DNA from: CAZELM01 sp964512995
Lineage (GTDB): Bacteria; CSSED10-310
Direction: 5' to 3'
DNA length: 53,805 nt
Assembly (NCBI GenBank): GCA_964512995.1
Contig: CAZELM010000032.1
Location: forward strand, 1 to 53,805
This document shows positions 44,942 to 53,759 of this stretch, piece by piece. The notes beneath the pieces are model-generated. The model searched no databases. It was not told the origin of the DNA and saw only the letters and a list, made by a program, of their open reading frames with translations. A program made the translations under genes and the position numbers. Numbering within the stretch: position 1 is the stretch's first letter; each line of letters begins with the position of its first letter.

Positions 44942-45940
44942 TCATGCCAGCAATGCAAAAAATTGATCGATATCCGGAACCGTCACCGCCGCTCGGTGAA
45001 GCCGATTCAAGCGATCCAGATCATTTATCATCTCGATGACCTGCCGGATCGAATCCGGAACCGTTCCGAATCGCGTCTCCAATACGTCAATCACCGCCAA
45101 CCGAGCAGTCAGGACTGATCCCTTCTCAATACCCTTCTTAATACCCTTTTCAATGCCTTGGTCAAATCCTTCTTTTTTCAGTTTTTCAGCGATGGTCATC
45201 AACTCACCTCCCATCTTCTCCGATAATGTCCCATCTACGATGGTTTTCAAACGATCCACGCTCAACTTCTCGACTGCATACAGAATATAGCGAAAGATCA
45301 TCTCAACGTATTCATTGAGTCCCTCGTTTTCCATCAGCCCTTTCAGAAGACTGAACATATCCACCAGTCGCCGCACGATTTCCGGATCCCGGATGTATTT
45401 CATGAGCATCAGACCGATCCGCAGCGGAATATCTCCCCGGATACTCTCATCCGGGAGATGCGGCAGATCATAGAGCAAAAACGCGAAGTCCGGCAGGTAG
45501 CGATGGAATTCCGCATCCATCTCCACCATCAACCCGGAGAAGCGGTTTCCCGGTTCCCATGTCTGCTTACCGTGATAGATCACGGCCGGGATGATCAACG
45601 GAAGTGGTTTCCTGCCATTCTGACGGATGTGCAGTTTCCAGATGTTGACCATGTAGCCCAGCAACTGGAGCGCTGTCAGTCGGTCCGGATAGCTCTTGTG
45701 CTCGAACAGAAAATAGATGTAACCCGGTTTCCCAGCCAGCTCCACCCGATACAATATGTCCGAAAAAGATTCCCTTTGGTTGTCCTCGATGAAACTGTCC
45801 TTCTGGATCTCGGCGGATTCCAGGTCCAGGATTTGAACAATCGGTTCCGGGAGATAATATCTCAGAAAATCCTTCGCGACTTCCTTGTTCTGAAGGAGTT
45901 GGCGGAAGAAACGGTCATGGGGGTTCGATACGGTGTTCAT
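44942..45940 (-). CDS. Rpn-family nuclease (YhgA-like, PF04754 type)
   Basis: A 332-residue Rpn-family protein, of a different branch from the one at 31802. Start PHDRFFRQLLQNKEVAKDFL and core Asp61 (SDILYRVEL) with Glu80-His-Lys82 (FLFEHKS) give the PD-(D/E)xK site. The tail has GFDQGIEKGIKKGIEKGS, the Gly-punctuated charged helix seen in Rpn proteins. Its 3' end faces the collagen-like pseudogene. The ribosome-binding site is weak. Confidence 0.88.
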   Translation of the reverse strand: MNTVSNPHDRFFRQLLQNKEVAKDFLRYYLPEPIVQILDLESAEIQKDSFIEDNQRESFSDILYRVELAGKPGYIYFLFEHKSYPDRLTALQLLGYMVNIWKLHIRQNGRKPLPLIIPAVIYHGKQTWEPGNRFSGLMVEMDAEFHRYLPDFAFLLYDLPHLPDESIRGDIPLRIGLMLMKYIRDPEIVRRLVDMFSLLKGLMENEGLNEYVEMIFRYILYAVEKLSVDRLKTIVDGTLSEKMGGELMTIAEKLKKEGFDQGIEKGIKKGIEKGSVLTARLAVIDVLETRFGTVPDSIRQVIEMINDLDRLNRLHRAAVTVPDIDQFFALLA

Positions 45941-46049
45941 GATCTGAGTGTACTTTGCTAAGCAGTGTTGTCAAGAAGAATGGTCTGGAGCAGGGCTTAT
46001 GTGTGGGGTAATTGTCTGAAGCGCTGATTACGCAGATTGGAAAATCGAA

Positions 46050-46286
46050 ATGAAAATCAAGTATTTTTCAGATACAGACACCGCCCTTGTCGAGTTCTCT
46101 GATTTGGATGTGGCAGAGACCAGAGAAATAAACGATAACATCTATATTGATCTGGATGCTTCCGAAAATCTTGTCGCCGTGACAATAGAACATGCAAGGG
46201 ATCAGGCCAATCTTCCATTTCTCTCCTTTGAGCAATTTGATGAAGAACGGGAAGAAACGTCCGTTATTCATACCGACAATGCATGA
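46050..46286 (+). CDS. DUF2283 family protein
   Basis: A 78-residue protein of the DUF2283 family. Recognised by the start MKIKYFSDTDTALVEFSD and the following DNIYIDLDASENLVAVTIEHA. These small proteins are often found near mobile or toxin-antitoxin genes, with no established function. No strong ribosome-binding site. Confidence 0.82.
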   Translation: MKIKYFSDTDTALVEFSDLDVAETREINDNIYIDLDASENLVAVTIEHARDQANLPFLSFEQFDEEREETSVIHTDNA

Positions 46287-46519
46287 CCAATCGATGCAAT
46301 CGCTCTATAGACTAATCCCCTCACCGGTGTCGGAAACAACGGCCAATAAGAACGCTGTTTTCGTGAAAGACGAGGATTCGTAGATGCAATCACGGCATCA
46401 TGTAATGCGCTACCAAAACCGAACTCGACTACATGGGACCTTGAAGGCGATATGATGTGAAAGCATTGTAATTCTTGCCTGAATCGACCGGAACCGCCCG
46501 GAAAATGCCATCCCCGCAC

Positions 46520-47806
46520 TCAACGCACATTTGAATGTTTAATGATGATCTGACAAATCTGATCAAATATCAGATCGTACCCTAAGTTATTGAAATGACA
46601 ACAGGCATCATTATACAAAACCGTTTCCGTTTCAGAAAAAATCATCGTCAGATCCGTAAAGGGGACACCTTCTTCGATCAACTGTTTTCCAAGTTGTTTC
46701 AATTTGGGATAGCCGTATATCACGCCGGATTTATAGGGCATCGTGTCAAGCAGAGCGATTCGTCTTTCCTGATCCGGCATCGGTTTCGATCCCTCGACAT
46801 ATTGATTGGGCTGAAGAAAATGGTAATAATCAATCCCACTGGCATCACACAACGATTTCATCAGACGTGAACTCTGATACCAGTTGTGGGCAATATCTGA
46901 AAATAACTGCTCATCACTTGTATAGTCATATCGGGGACCCTGCATGACATATTGGGTCGATTCCTCTTCCATCTTCATTAAATGCACTTGTCGCTCACTG
47001 ATTTTCTGAGATATCCGACGATCTTTGCTTTCCCAGATGATCGAGCACATCGGGCTCCAGTATAAATGAGACTCTGAGAACAATTCTGCCCATTCCACTC
47101 TCTGATCTTTCAGAAATTCGATATATCCGCGTTGTTTCACGTCTTCATAATCCAGAAGATGATTTGTACGGGAATGCCACATCCGGGGATAAAATGGGTT
47201 AACGTGATTCGGAATGTTTTCGACGGGAGGAAGCGCTACTTCATTGAAACCGTCGAGATTGATGACCAGATCAAACTCCGCTCCCAATGAGAGCAGATAG
47301 CTCAAAATCATGAGTTGCTGGGGTTGTTTATATCCTCCGGATGCAAAGTTTAAAACAATGATCTCCTTCTGTAAGTCACTCAGACAGGACTTGAACCGAG
47401 GTTGAGCGGATACTTTGCAGAATCCTGCCGCAACCGAGCCACCGAATATGCCGATAATGAAAACATCCGGTGATTTTTTCAGAATCGGAGAACCTCTGTC
47501 GCTCCAAATGAATCCATATTCTGAAATTTCCCAATCGCGTTTGTTTTTGATCGGTTCCGCGACGTAGCCCAGATAGGGATGAATCACTTCGATGATGTCG
47601 CCCCAGTCAACGTCTATTTCTCCTTTTGACACCGTCACACCTTGATCCTGCACAATATTCCGTTCCATTAACAGATGCATTTCTGCTGGTGAGAAAAGAG
47701 AATGATGGCTCAATCCATACGCAATGAATGAGAAGCATTCAACGATGATCACTGTCATGATTATGATCAGCCCAATAAATACGATCTTTTTAAAGATGAT
47801 CACCAT
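46520..47806 (-). CDS. Membrane-anchored SGNH/GDSL hydrolase-like protein
   Basis: A 428-residue protein with one N-terminal membrane helix (about residues 5-28) and a large outer domain. SGNH features: block I GIFGGSVAAG with Ser124, the Asn-bearing region NLDGFNEV, and the C-terminal Asp400-x3-His404 (DACCHFNNLGYD). Members deacetylate or acetylate polysaccharides or cleave esters. It lies beside membrane glycosyltransferase and radical SAM genes, so cell-surface glycan modification is a fair inference. Confidence 0.78.
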   Translation of the reverse strand: MVIIFKKIVFIGLIIIMTVIIVECFSFIAYGLSHHSLFSPAEMHLLMERNIVQDQGVTVSKGEIDVDWGDIIEVIHPYLGYVAEPIKNKRDWEISEYGFIWSDRGSPILKKSPDVFIIGIFGGSVAAGFCKVSAQPRFKSCLSDLQKEIIVLNFASGGYKQPQQLMILSYLLSLGAEFDLVINLDGFNEVALPPVENIPNHVNPFYPRMWHSRTNHLLDYEDVKQRGYIEFLKDQRVEWAELFSESHLYWSPMCSIIWESKDRRISQKISERQVHLMKMEEESTQYVMQGPRYDYTSDEQLFSDIAHNWYQSSRLMKSLCDASGIDYYHFLQPNQYVEGSKPMPDQERRIALLDTMPYKSGVIYGYPKLKQLGKQLIEEGVPFTDLTMIFSETETVLYNDACCHFNNLGYDLIFDQICQIIIKHSNVR

Positions 47807-47899
47807 TCACCTTCGAGTGCAGTCAGTGCCCTGATTCATTTGCGTTTTTTCACTCCATATATGTAATGGAACATGGTGCATGGATGATCAGGTTGTGTG

Positions 47900-49339
47900 T
47901 CACACACGGTTATACTCCTCCCAGATCGTCTCTACCAGATGACCCAACCGGCCGGTCCGAAGTGTTTGTGTAAATCCCGGAGCATATCGTCGGGGATGTT
48001 TTGCAATGTGCATACAGATATCGAATACAAACTGCGGGTATCGAAAATAATCTTTGATATTGGTCCAGAAAAACGCATTGTCGAATTGTTTTCGTATCCG
48101 TTTCATGACATCCGGAGCCATGGTCATGGTGACAGCCGGGTTTTCCGTCTGGCGGATGATCCAGTCTTCCCTGAAATCCGGGATTTCCGGGATCCATCTA
48201 TTTTTGATTGCATGATTGTACAGATCGGAACCTGGAAGCGGCGTCGTAAACGTGACAACTACATGATCGGGTCGAATTTCCCGAGCCAGGCGCAGACTGG
48301 CTTGGGCATCGGTTTCTGTTTCTCCAGGGATACCGATCATGAAATTGGCCAGCGTCCGGATACCCAGCTTGTGGCAGATTGCGAACGCCCGGCGCACGTC
48401 ATCCGGATCGCTCCCCTTCCTGAGGACCTGCAGAATTCGTTCGGAGCCACTCTCAACACCAAACTCCAGTTGCATGCAGCCACTGTCCCGCATCGTTTGG
48501 AATATGAGCTCATCAGCGCGACGCACATGTGCCTGGCAACCCCATGGAAGGCCGGTCGTTTTCATACCACGACACAGTTCTGTCAGCCATTCCGTATCTT
48601 CAAGCAGAGTATCATCCAAAAACCATATTCCGTCAATCTGATATCGATCTTTGAGGAGCTGAATCTCTGTCATCACATGGGCGATCGACCGCCGTCGGAC
48701 CCGATGACCGAACAGGCCGTGACTGGAACAAAATATGCAGCCAAAGGGACACCCCCGGGAGGTGATGATGCTGGTGGCTCTGCGGAGGAATTTCCCGCGG
48801 ATGTTTCCCGGTGGGCGCAGGTAATGACTGAAATTCAGGCTGTCCCGGTCTGGTAAGGGGATGGTATCGAGATCGTCGATCAGGGGGCGAGGATGGCTTT
48901 GGCAGTAAACGCCATCGCGGATCCATGCCACTCCTGGAACATTCATAGGATCGGTTCCCTGTGAAAGAGCGGATAACAAATCGGGAAATGTCAGCTCGCC
49001 TTCTCCAATGACGACATAATCGAATTTGAAAGCACGCAATGTCCATTCCGGGAGCGCAGTGGGATGAATGCCACCCGCTAATGTGATGAGATTGGGGAAC
49101 GCTGACTTGATCTGGTGTTGAAGGATCATGGCTCGGGATATCTGAGTGGTGAGTAGACTGAATCCGACCATATCCGGATTGAAGATGGTGATTTTCTGGA
49201 TGGTATCCTGATCCGATGGATTCGGGTCGAGAATCTGAACCTGGTGCCCGTTGGCTTTTGCTGCCGAAGCCAGGATCATCAGACCGAGAGGTGGATCCGG
49301 CGTGTTTCCGGTCCGAGGTCGTATCAATGTGATTTTCAT
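47900..49339 (-). CDS. B12-binding-type radical SAM protein
   Basis: A 479-residue protein with an N-terminal cobalamin-binding-type domain (ITLIRPRTG ... PPLGLMILASAAKANGH, LAGGIHPTALP, GEGELTFPDLL) and a radical SAM domain with CPFGCIFC (Cys197, Cys201, Cys204). The core includes WFLDDTLLED, GVESGSERIL and GIPGETETDAQ. The C-terminal 110 residues are the tail common in this class. Substrate unknown. It is four bases downstream of the membrane protein gene at 49343, so they form an operon. Confidence 0.92.
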   Translation of the reverse strand: MKITLIRPRTGNTPDPPLGLMILASAAKANGHQVQILDPNPSDQDTIQKITIFNPDMVGFSLLTTQISRAMILQHQIKSAFPNLITLAGGIHPTALPEWTLRAFKFDYVVIGEGELTFPDLLSALSQGTDPMNVPGVAWIRDGVYCQSHPRPLIDDLDTIPLPDRDSLNFSHYLRPPGNIRGKFLRRATSIITSRGCPFGCIFCSSHGLFGHRVRRRSIAHVMTEIQLLKDRYQIDGIWFLDDTLLEDTEWLTELCRGMKTTGLPWGCQAHVRRADELIFQTMRDSGCMQLEFGVESGSERILQVLRKGSDPDDVRRAFAICHKLGIRTLANFMIGIPGETETDAQASLRLAREIRPDHVVVTFTTPLPGSDLYNHAIKNRWIPEIPDFREDWIIRQTENPAVTMTMAPDVMKRIRKQFDNAFFWTNIKDYFRYPQFVFDICMHIAKHPRRYAPGFTQTLRTGRLGHLVETIWEEYNRV

Positions 49340-49342
49340 GAG

Positions 49343-50830
49343 CTATCGCACTCCCATCAGCGATCCGGATGCGGGATCATAGGCAATCACTTTCATCGGT
49401 CCTTTGCTTGGGATCGATTGCTGGGTTTCGACGAGTGAGGTTCGCAGTGTGATGTCATTGTAGTGCAACCGCAGTGCCGCTTCGACGCTTCGTGTCCAGA
49501 CCGGCGTGAAATCCGGCAGATATCGGGTAGCATTCAGATCCCACACAATGGACTCGATCGGTGTTTTCTGAGATTTGACCTGAAAATGGGCAGGATCGAA
49601 CCACTCCCCACGGAGATCCCTCAGTCGGATATGGGCGGTCATGATATAAAAAAGATGAGTTTCAGGTTCAATTGTTGGAAAGATCTCGTAGGTTCGGTCG
49701 GCTATTTTCATTGGAATCTCAGCATTGGCTTTCTGGTGATTGAGTTCAGAAACGGACATGAATGAAAGAAATAGGGCTGCTGTCAGAATGGAAGCTGCCA
49801 GGACACGATGAAAACGAGGAAAGAATTTTAAAATCTGCGTTGTTGTGGAGACGAGAAATACCGATACTGCGGCGGTTGGTGTGTAGAGATACCATTTGTT
49901 ACAGAGATTGTGTAATGGGAGCATGAAAACGATTCCCCACAAAATGCTCATCCGGATCGCTGGAGCCGATCGGGGATGGAATAACAGATATAAAATCGGG
50001 ATTCCGATTATGAGGAGCCATGGGGATGCATGGGGGATGGTCATGATCCATGCCATGTTTTGAGCGATGACATCTGGCAGATGATCGATTTTCGTGTGTT
50101 GAACGGATCGATATCCTCCCAATCCATGGAATACCCAGAGTCGGTGTATTAAATAGATTCCGGTCAATGCCCAATGCCTCCATTGGCGTTTCATTCGCTC
50201 CAGAATCGATCTTCTGAAGGAGCGGTTTGATCGTTCGAACAGCAAGTCTGATGCCAATAACCATACCGGAATCGTGATTGCGGTTTCTTTGGAGTAAAGC
50301 GCCAGAAACAGACCAAACAGGCTCCAGTTTCGGCGATTAGAGTGATATGCGAGCAGAGTGATCAAACCACCGAATAACACGAATTGCTCCGCACGATCTC
50401 CCAGAATCCATAACGGTTGGGTGGTGAGTGGATGCACAGCAAACAGCAGGGAGGACAGAGAACGGGCAGATAGGGTTAACTTCCAATATTTCCCTAGATG
50501 GAACAGGAGAGTGACACATGCGATATGGATCGTGAGATTGAGGAGATGATAGCCCCATGCTTGATCTCCAAAGAGGATCGTTTCCAGTTGGAATGACCAT
50601 GACATCAGAGGTCTGAGTGTTTCACTGGCTACCGTAATCCCGTAGTCGGAGAGATCGATCCAGTTCCCAAACAGGGGTGCTAGAATACGGTATCGGCCGG
50701 GTCGTGGCTGAACAAAGAATCGTATGGTTTCCCAGTCGAACCAGATCAGGATACTGCGCCAATGGACAAGAATAGACCAGATGATCAGGAGACAGGCAAT
50801 GTGATTTTCTTTTTTTTTCGTTTCAACCAT
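49343..50830 (-). CDS. TMTC-like GT-C membrane protein
   Basis: A 495-residue polytopic membrane protein of about ten helices with a soluble C-terminal domain (from about 385). The segments ETLRPLMSWSFQLE, WGYHLLNLTIHIACVTLLF and FAVHPLTTQPLWILGDRAE follow the pattern of TMTC/Pmt-type O-mannosyl-transferase relatives, although the C-terminus here is not TPR-like. It probably transfers sugar from a lipid carrier across the membrane. No good ribosome-binding site at the ATG. First gene of a two-gene operon with the radical SAM gene. Confidence 0.68.
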   Translation of the reverse strand: MVETKKKENHIACLLIIWSILVHWRSILIWFDWETIRFFVQPRPGRYRILAPLFGNWIDLSDYGITVASETLRPLMSWSFQLETILFGDQAWGYHLLNLTIHIACVTLLFHLGKYWKLTLSARSLSSLLFAVHPLTTQPLWILGDRAEQFVLFGGLITLLAYHSNRRNWSLFGLFLALYSKETAITIPVWLLASDLLFERSNRSFRRSILERMKRQWRHWALTGIYLIHRLWVFHGLGGYRSVQHTKIDHLPDVIAQNMAWIMTIPHASPWLLIIGIPILYLLFHPRSAPAIRMSILWGIVFMLPLHNLCNKWYLYTPTAAVSVFLVSTTTQILKFFPRFHRVLAASILTAALFLSFMSVSELNHQKANAEIPMKIADRTYEIFPTIEPETHLFYIMTAHIRLRDLRGEWFDPAHFQVKSQKTPIESIVWDLNATRYLPDFTPVWTRSVEAALRLHYNDITLRTSLVETQQSIPSKGPMKVIAYDPASGSLMGVR

Positions 50831-51069
50831 CGAATGGGAAGTCTAGCGAGTAGTGCTGGTAATCACAATAGAAGATTGACCGGAGAAACCATGAGGTTGT
50901 ATCCAGGTGTCAGTTTGATGTGTTCAGGTCATGATGCTCCTGATCTCCCGGGTCTTGTGCTCTTATTGTCATTCAGATGATAAATGTCTTTATGAATTAA
51001 TTATTGTTTTAATTTAGATTACTTGAATAAACAAAGTTAATTGAATCTTAAATAATATTAATTTTTTAA

Positions 51070-51096
51070 TTGACAAAATGAATAGACGATGATAAT
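51070..51096 (+). promoter_or_regulatory. Sigma-70-type promoter for SHOCT-like gene
   Basis: A perfect -35 TTGACA (51070-51075) is followed by GATAAT (51091-51096) after 15 bases, a short spacer; TAATTT at 17 bases is the alternative -10. The region 50990-51105 is markedly AT-rich, with the look of an UP element. The start would fall near 51103, leaving a leader with AAGGAGG at 51117. Confidence 0.55.
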
Positions 51097-51128
51097 TTTA
51101 TAATATGAACCTTTTCAAGGAGGCAAAT

Positions 51129-51512
51129 ATGGAAGATGAACGGATTCGGATATTGAAGATGGTGGAAGAAAAGAAGATCACACCGGAGAATGCCGCCAAG
51201 CTGATCGAGGCAATGGGCTTGAAATCAGGTCCGGATCAGATGGTTGGCAGTAAATCAAAGGGCAAGATGAAGTTTTTCAAAATCAGGGTTTATGAAGGAA
51301 ATCTGGAAAAACCGAAGGTAAACATTGCGATCCCAATGGGTTTGGTCAAGCTGGCGTGGAAGTTTTTACCGGCTGATGCCAAACTTGCTTTGAATGAACA
51401 GCAAATTGACCTGAACGATATCCTTGCCGCGATCGATGACCAGACTCAAGGCAAAATACTCGAGGTTGATGATGCGGAAGACAAACAGCGGGTGGAGATT
51501 GTGATCGAGTGA
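51129..51512 (+). CDS. SHOCT-like (YvlB N-terminal type) protein
   Basis: A 127-residue soluble protein. The N-terminal EDERIRILKMVEEKKITPEN has the short helical SHOCT-like motif (xxExxILxMVxxGKITxEEA) found at the start of YvlB/DUF4097-type stress proteins. The rest (FFKIRVYEGNLEKPKVNIAI ... LVKLAWKFLP ... VEIVIE) is the associated domain. Function unknown; relatives are tied to envelope stress. ATG 51129 has AAGGAGG five bases upstream. It converges with fabH, four bases apart. Confidence 0.8.
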   Translation: MEDERIRILKMVEEKKITPENAAKLIEAMGLKSGPDQMVGSKSKGKMKFFKIRVYEGNLEKPKVNIAIPMGLVKLAWKFLPADAKLALNEQQIDLNDILAAIDDQTQGKILEVDDAEDKQRVEIVIE

Positions 51513-51516
51513 GTTT

Positions 51517-52530
51517 TCACATTTGAAAAACAGCACCCCCCCACGTCAGACCTCCACCGAATGCCACGAGCAGAATATGCTGCCCGGATTTGAGGACTCC
51601 CGTTTCTTTGGCTTCATTCATGGCAATGGGAATGGATGCGGAGGAAGTATTTCCGATGTGATCGAGATTGATGAAGAATTTTTCGTCATAGTTAATTTTC
51701 AGTCGTTTGGCTACCGATTGAAGGATTCGGGTATTTGCCTGGTGCGGGATGACGAGATCGAGTTGTTCTGGAGTGATTCCGGCGTGGGAAAGCGCTTTTT
51801 CGGAGCTCTCCACGAGTTTGGACACAGCAAATTTATACGTTTCATTGCCTTTCATCTGAACATAATGGAGCCGGTCTTTCAGGGTATCTGGAGAGGCCGG
51901 CTTCTCGGTGCCACCGGCCGGAATCGTGATCAGGTCACGCTGAGATCCATCACTGCCAAAATAATACCCCAACAGACCTCGGCTGTCTGGAGATGGTCCC
52001 ATGACAATCGCACCCGCGCCATCTCCAAATAACACACACGTGCTTCGATCCTGCATATCGATACACCGGGAGAGCAATTCTGAGCCAATCACCAGAACAT
52101 ATCGGGCTGTCTGGCTGTAAATCATGGCGTTGGCCAGGATGATGCCGTAGATAAAGCCCGAGCAGGCCGCATTGATATCGAATGCTGCGGCATGATTCGC
52201 ACCGATTTTATCCTGTACACCCATAGCACATGCTGGAATCTGGCGATCCTGTGTGCATGTAGCCAGGATCACGACATCGATCTGCTCAGCGGTCAATCCG
52301 GCATCTTTAAGAGCGGATTGAGCTGCGCGAGCGGAAAAATCGGAATTCAATTCATCGTTGCGAGCGAAACGTCGCTCCCGGATTCCAGTCCGCTCACGAA
52401 TCCATTCATCAGACGTATCAACAATCCGTTCAAAATAGGCATTATCTAAAATGAGCGACGGCAATGAAGAACCTATACCGAGTATCGCTGAACGTTGATG
52501 GGTCCCTTGTTTATCATTCAAAGTAGTCAT
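51517..52530 (-). CDS. fabH: 3-oxoacyl-ACP synthase III
   Basis: A 337-residue KASIII that starts fatty-acid synthesis by condensing acetyl-CoA (or a branched primer) with malonyl-ACP. Catalytic triad seen: Cys123 (NAACSGF), His262 (PHQANTR) and Asn293 (IGNTSSA). GGAG lies eight bases before the ATG. Usual partners plsX, fabD, fabG and acpP are absent, so this is a solitary gene or a second copy. An odd stem-loop precedes it (52555-52582). Confidence 0.96.
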   Translation of the reverse strand: MTTLNDKQGTHQRSAILGIGSSLPSLILDNAYFERIVDTSDEWIRERTGIRERRFARNDELNSDFSARAAQSALKDAGLTAEQIDVVILATCTQDRQIPACAMGVQDKIGANHAAAFDINAACSGFIYGIILANAMIYSQTARYVLVIGSELLSRCIDMQDRSTCVLFGDGAGAIVMGPSPDSRGLLGYYFGSDGSQRDLITIPAGGTEKPASPDTLKDRLHYVQMKGNETYKFAVSKLVESSEKALSHAGITPEQLDLVIPHQANTRILQSVAKRLKINYDEKFFINLDHIGNTSSASIPIAMNEAKETGVLKSGQHILLVAFGGGLTWGGAVFQM

Positions 52531-52892
52531 TAGAAATACTCCGTATAAATTTAAGCCCGGGCACTCGATAAAAGGCCCGGGCCGATTTTCGATTTACCTG
52601 AGATTGCGAACCAGTCAACGGACTTCGTTGATTTTCCCCATAACGCCGCGCGGGAAAGGTAATGTGGGGGGTTCTCTCTCCCAAGACGATTTCTATTAAT
52701 CCAAAAAGCATGCCAACCCTTACCTCTGAGTCATATTTACACCTGATCGGGCTATTTTACAACATGTGTCGTCAATTTTTTCACATCCTGCGTCAGATCA
52801 TTTCGAAGAAATCGGGAACTTGGTTTCCCCAAGTGCGCACGTTACTTCGCAGTCGGATTCCTGAACTGGCCGTTTTATGCTATATTCGATCC
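52531..52892. other. Intergenic region between fabH and the RecB/Cas4-like gene
   Basis: About 360 bp between divergent genes. It contains the stem-loop at 52555-52582 and, near the right end, an extended -10 (TGCTATATT, 52878-52886) just before ATG 52893. The frame of the downstream gene stays open back to 52662, so a longer N-terminus is possible but looks unlike protein. Confidence 0.45.
52555..52582 (-). terminator. GC-rich stem-loop in fabH leader
   Basis: GCCCGGGC (52555-52562) and GCCCGGGC (52575-52582) can pair around a 12-base loop; the second arm extends to GGCCCGGGCC. On the minus strand, TTAAATTTAT follows. This could be an intrinsic terminator of an unseen upstream transcript or an attenuator acting on fabH. 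No gene upstream on that strand is seen, so its target is unclear. Confidence 0.5.
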
Positions 52893-53759
52893 ATGAAATC
52901 GATCACCTTGAGCGATATTTCGATGTACAGGCGATGTCCCAGGTTATATGCGTTTTCTCGTCAGAAAGACTTGGCGACCCCGCTTCCATTACATCAATAT
53001 GCCCAGATATTATATCGGAAAGCAGTAAAACAGATTGATTACTATCTCATCAGAAAACAAATTGTTCCCGTTGTCCGGCTTAAAAATGCCTTCCGAACGG
53101 CTTGGCAAAACCATCATCGTTGGCTGAAAACAGATTCGACGGATGATTATCTGGAACATCAGATGATGGCCATCACCCTGCAATCGCTAACATCGTATGT
53201 AAACTGGATCGGTTCACTGACGAAACACTCATTAGTCCATTCCATGTCAACTATGGACATCAGATTAACCCAGACTATGAATTTCCAGGAATCTGGGGCT
53301 TCATCCGCTGACAATTCAGAGGAGATTCTCTTCGTGCATCGCTTCCATGGTATTCTCAGAGATGAATACGGTCGGTTTTTTATCGTGGTGCATCGATTCG
53401 GATCTCATTCCCCGGAAGTTGATCCTGAGAACACCGACTTGATAGCGAGTTCATTTGTATTTTGGAAAACAATGGGAGTCTGGCCTGCGGGTTTCCTGAT
53501 TTGGTATCCATGGCTCAATCAATACATGGAAGTCGGGATTGATGATGAGGGAACGATTCGCAGGTTCGATGAGATGCTTCCATTGATCTACCATATACTC
53601 AACAGCCGAAGCTTTCCAACTCATCCAAGTGACCATTGTCCTACCTGCCGATATTTTAACATTTGCCCGGCATTTTACAATAAAACGCCCATCCGTCTTC
53701 TTCAGGATCCCGACACTCGCTGCATTGATTATTTTTTTGAAATAGTAGACCAGTGTTGA
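52893..53759 (+). CDS. Cas4/RecB-like iron-sulfur protein lacking nuclease residues
   Basis: A 288-residue soluble protein. It begins like Cas4/AddB-type nucleases (ITLSDISMYRRCPRLYAF) and ends with DHCPTCRYFNICPAF; Cys15, Cys249, Cys252 and Cys258 have the C-...-C-x2-C-x5-C spacing of their 4Fe-4S site. The nuclease core should read GxID...(D/E)xK, but here it is FHGILRDEYGRFFIVVHRFG, without the Asp and Lys, so catalysis looks lost. No cas gene or addA is nearby. Extended -10 TGCTATATT ends six bases before ATG 52893, suggesting a leaderless message. The stop lies inside the terminal repeat. Confidence 0.68.
   Translation: MKSITLSDISMYRRCPRLYAFSRQKDLATPLPLHQYAQILYRKAVKQIDYYLIRKQIVPVVRLKNAFRTAWQNHHRWLKTDSTDDYLEHQMMAITLQSLTSYVNWIGSLTKHSLVHSMSTMDIRLTQTMNFQESGASSADNSEEILFVHRFHGILRDEYGRFFIVVHRFGSHSPEVDPENTDLIASSFVFWKTMGVWPAGFLIWYPWLNQYMEVGIDDEGTIRRFDEMLPLIYHILNSRSFPTHPSDHCPTCRYFNICPAFYNKTPIRLLQDPDTRCIDYFFEIVDQC

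Noticed and set aside
46289..47806. Cell-surface glycan biosynthesis island spanning 46-51 kb
   Set aside because: SGNH, radical SAM and TMTC-like proteins fit the idea, but no initiating glycosyltransferase, flippase or polymerase is present, so I list the genes separately.
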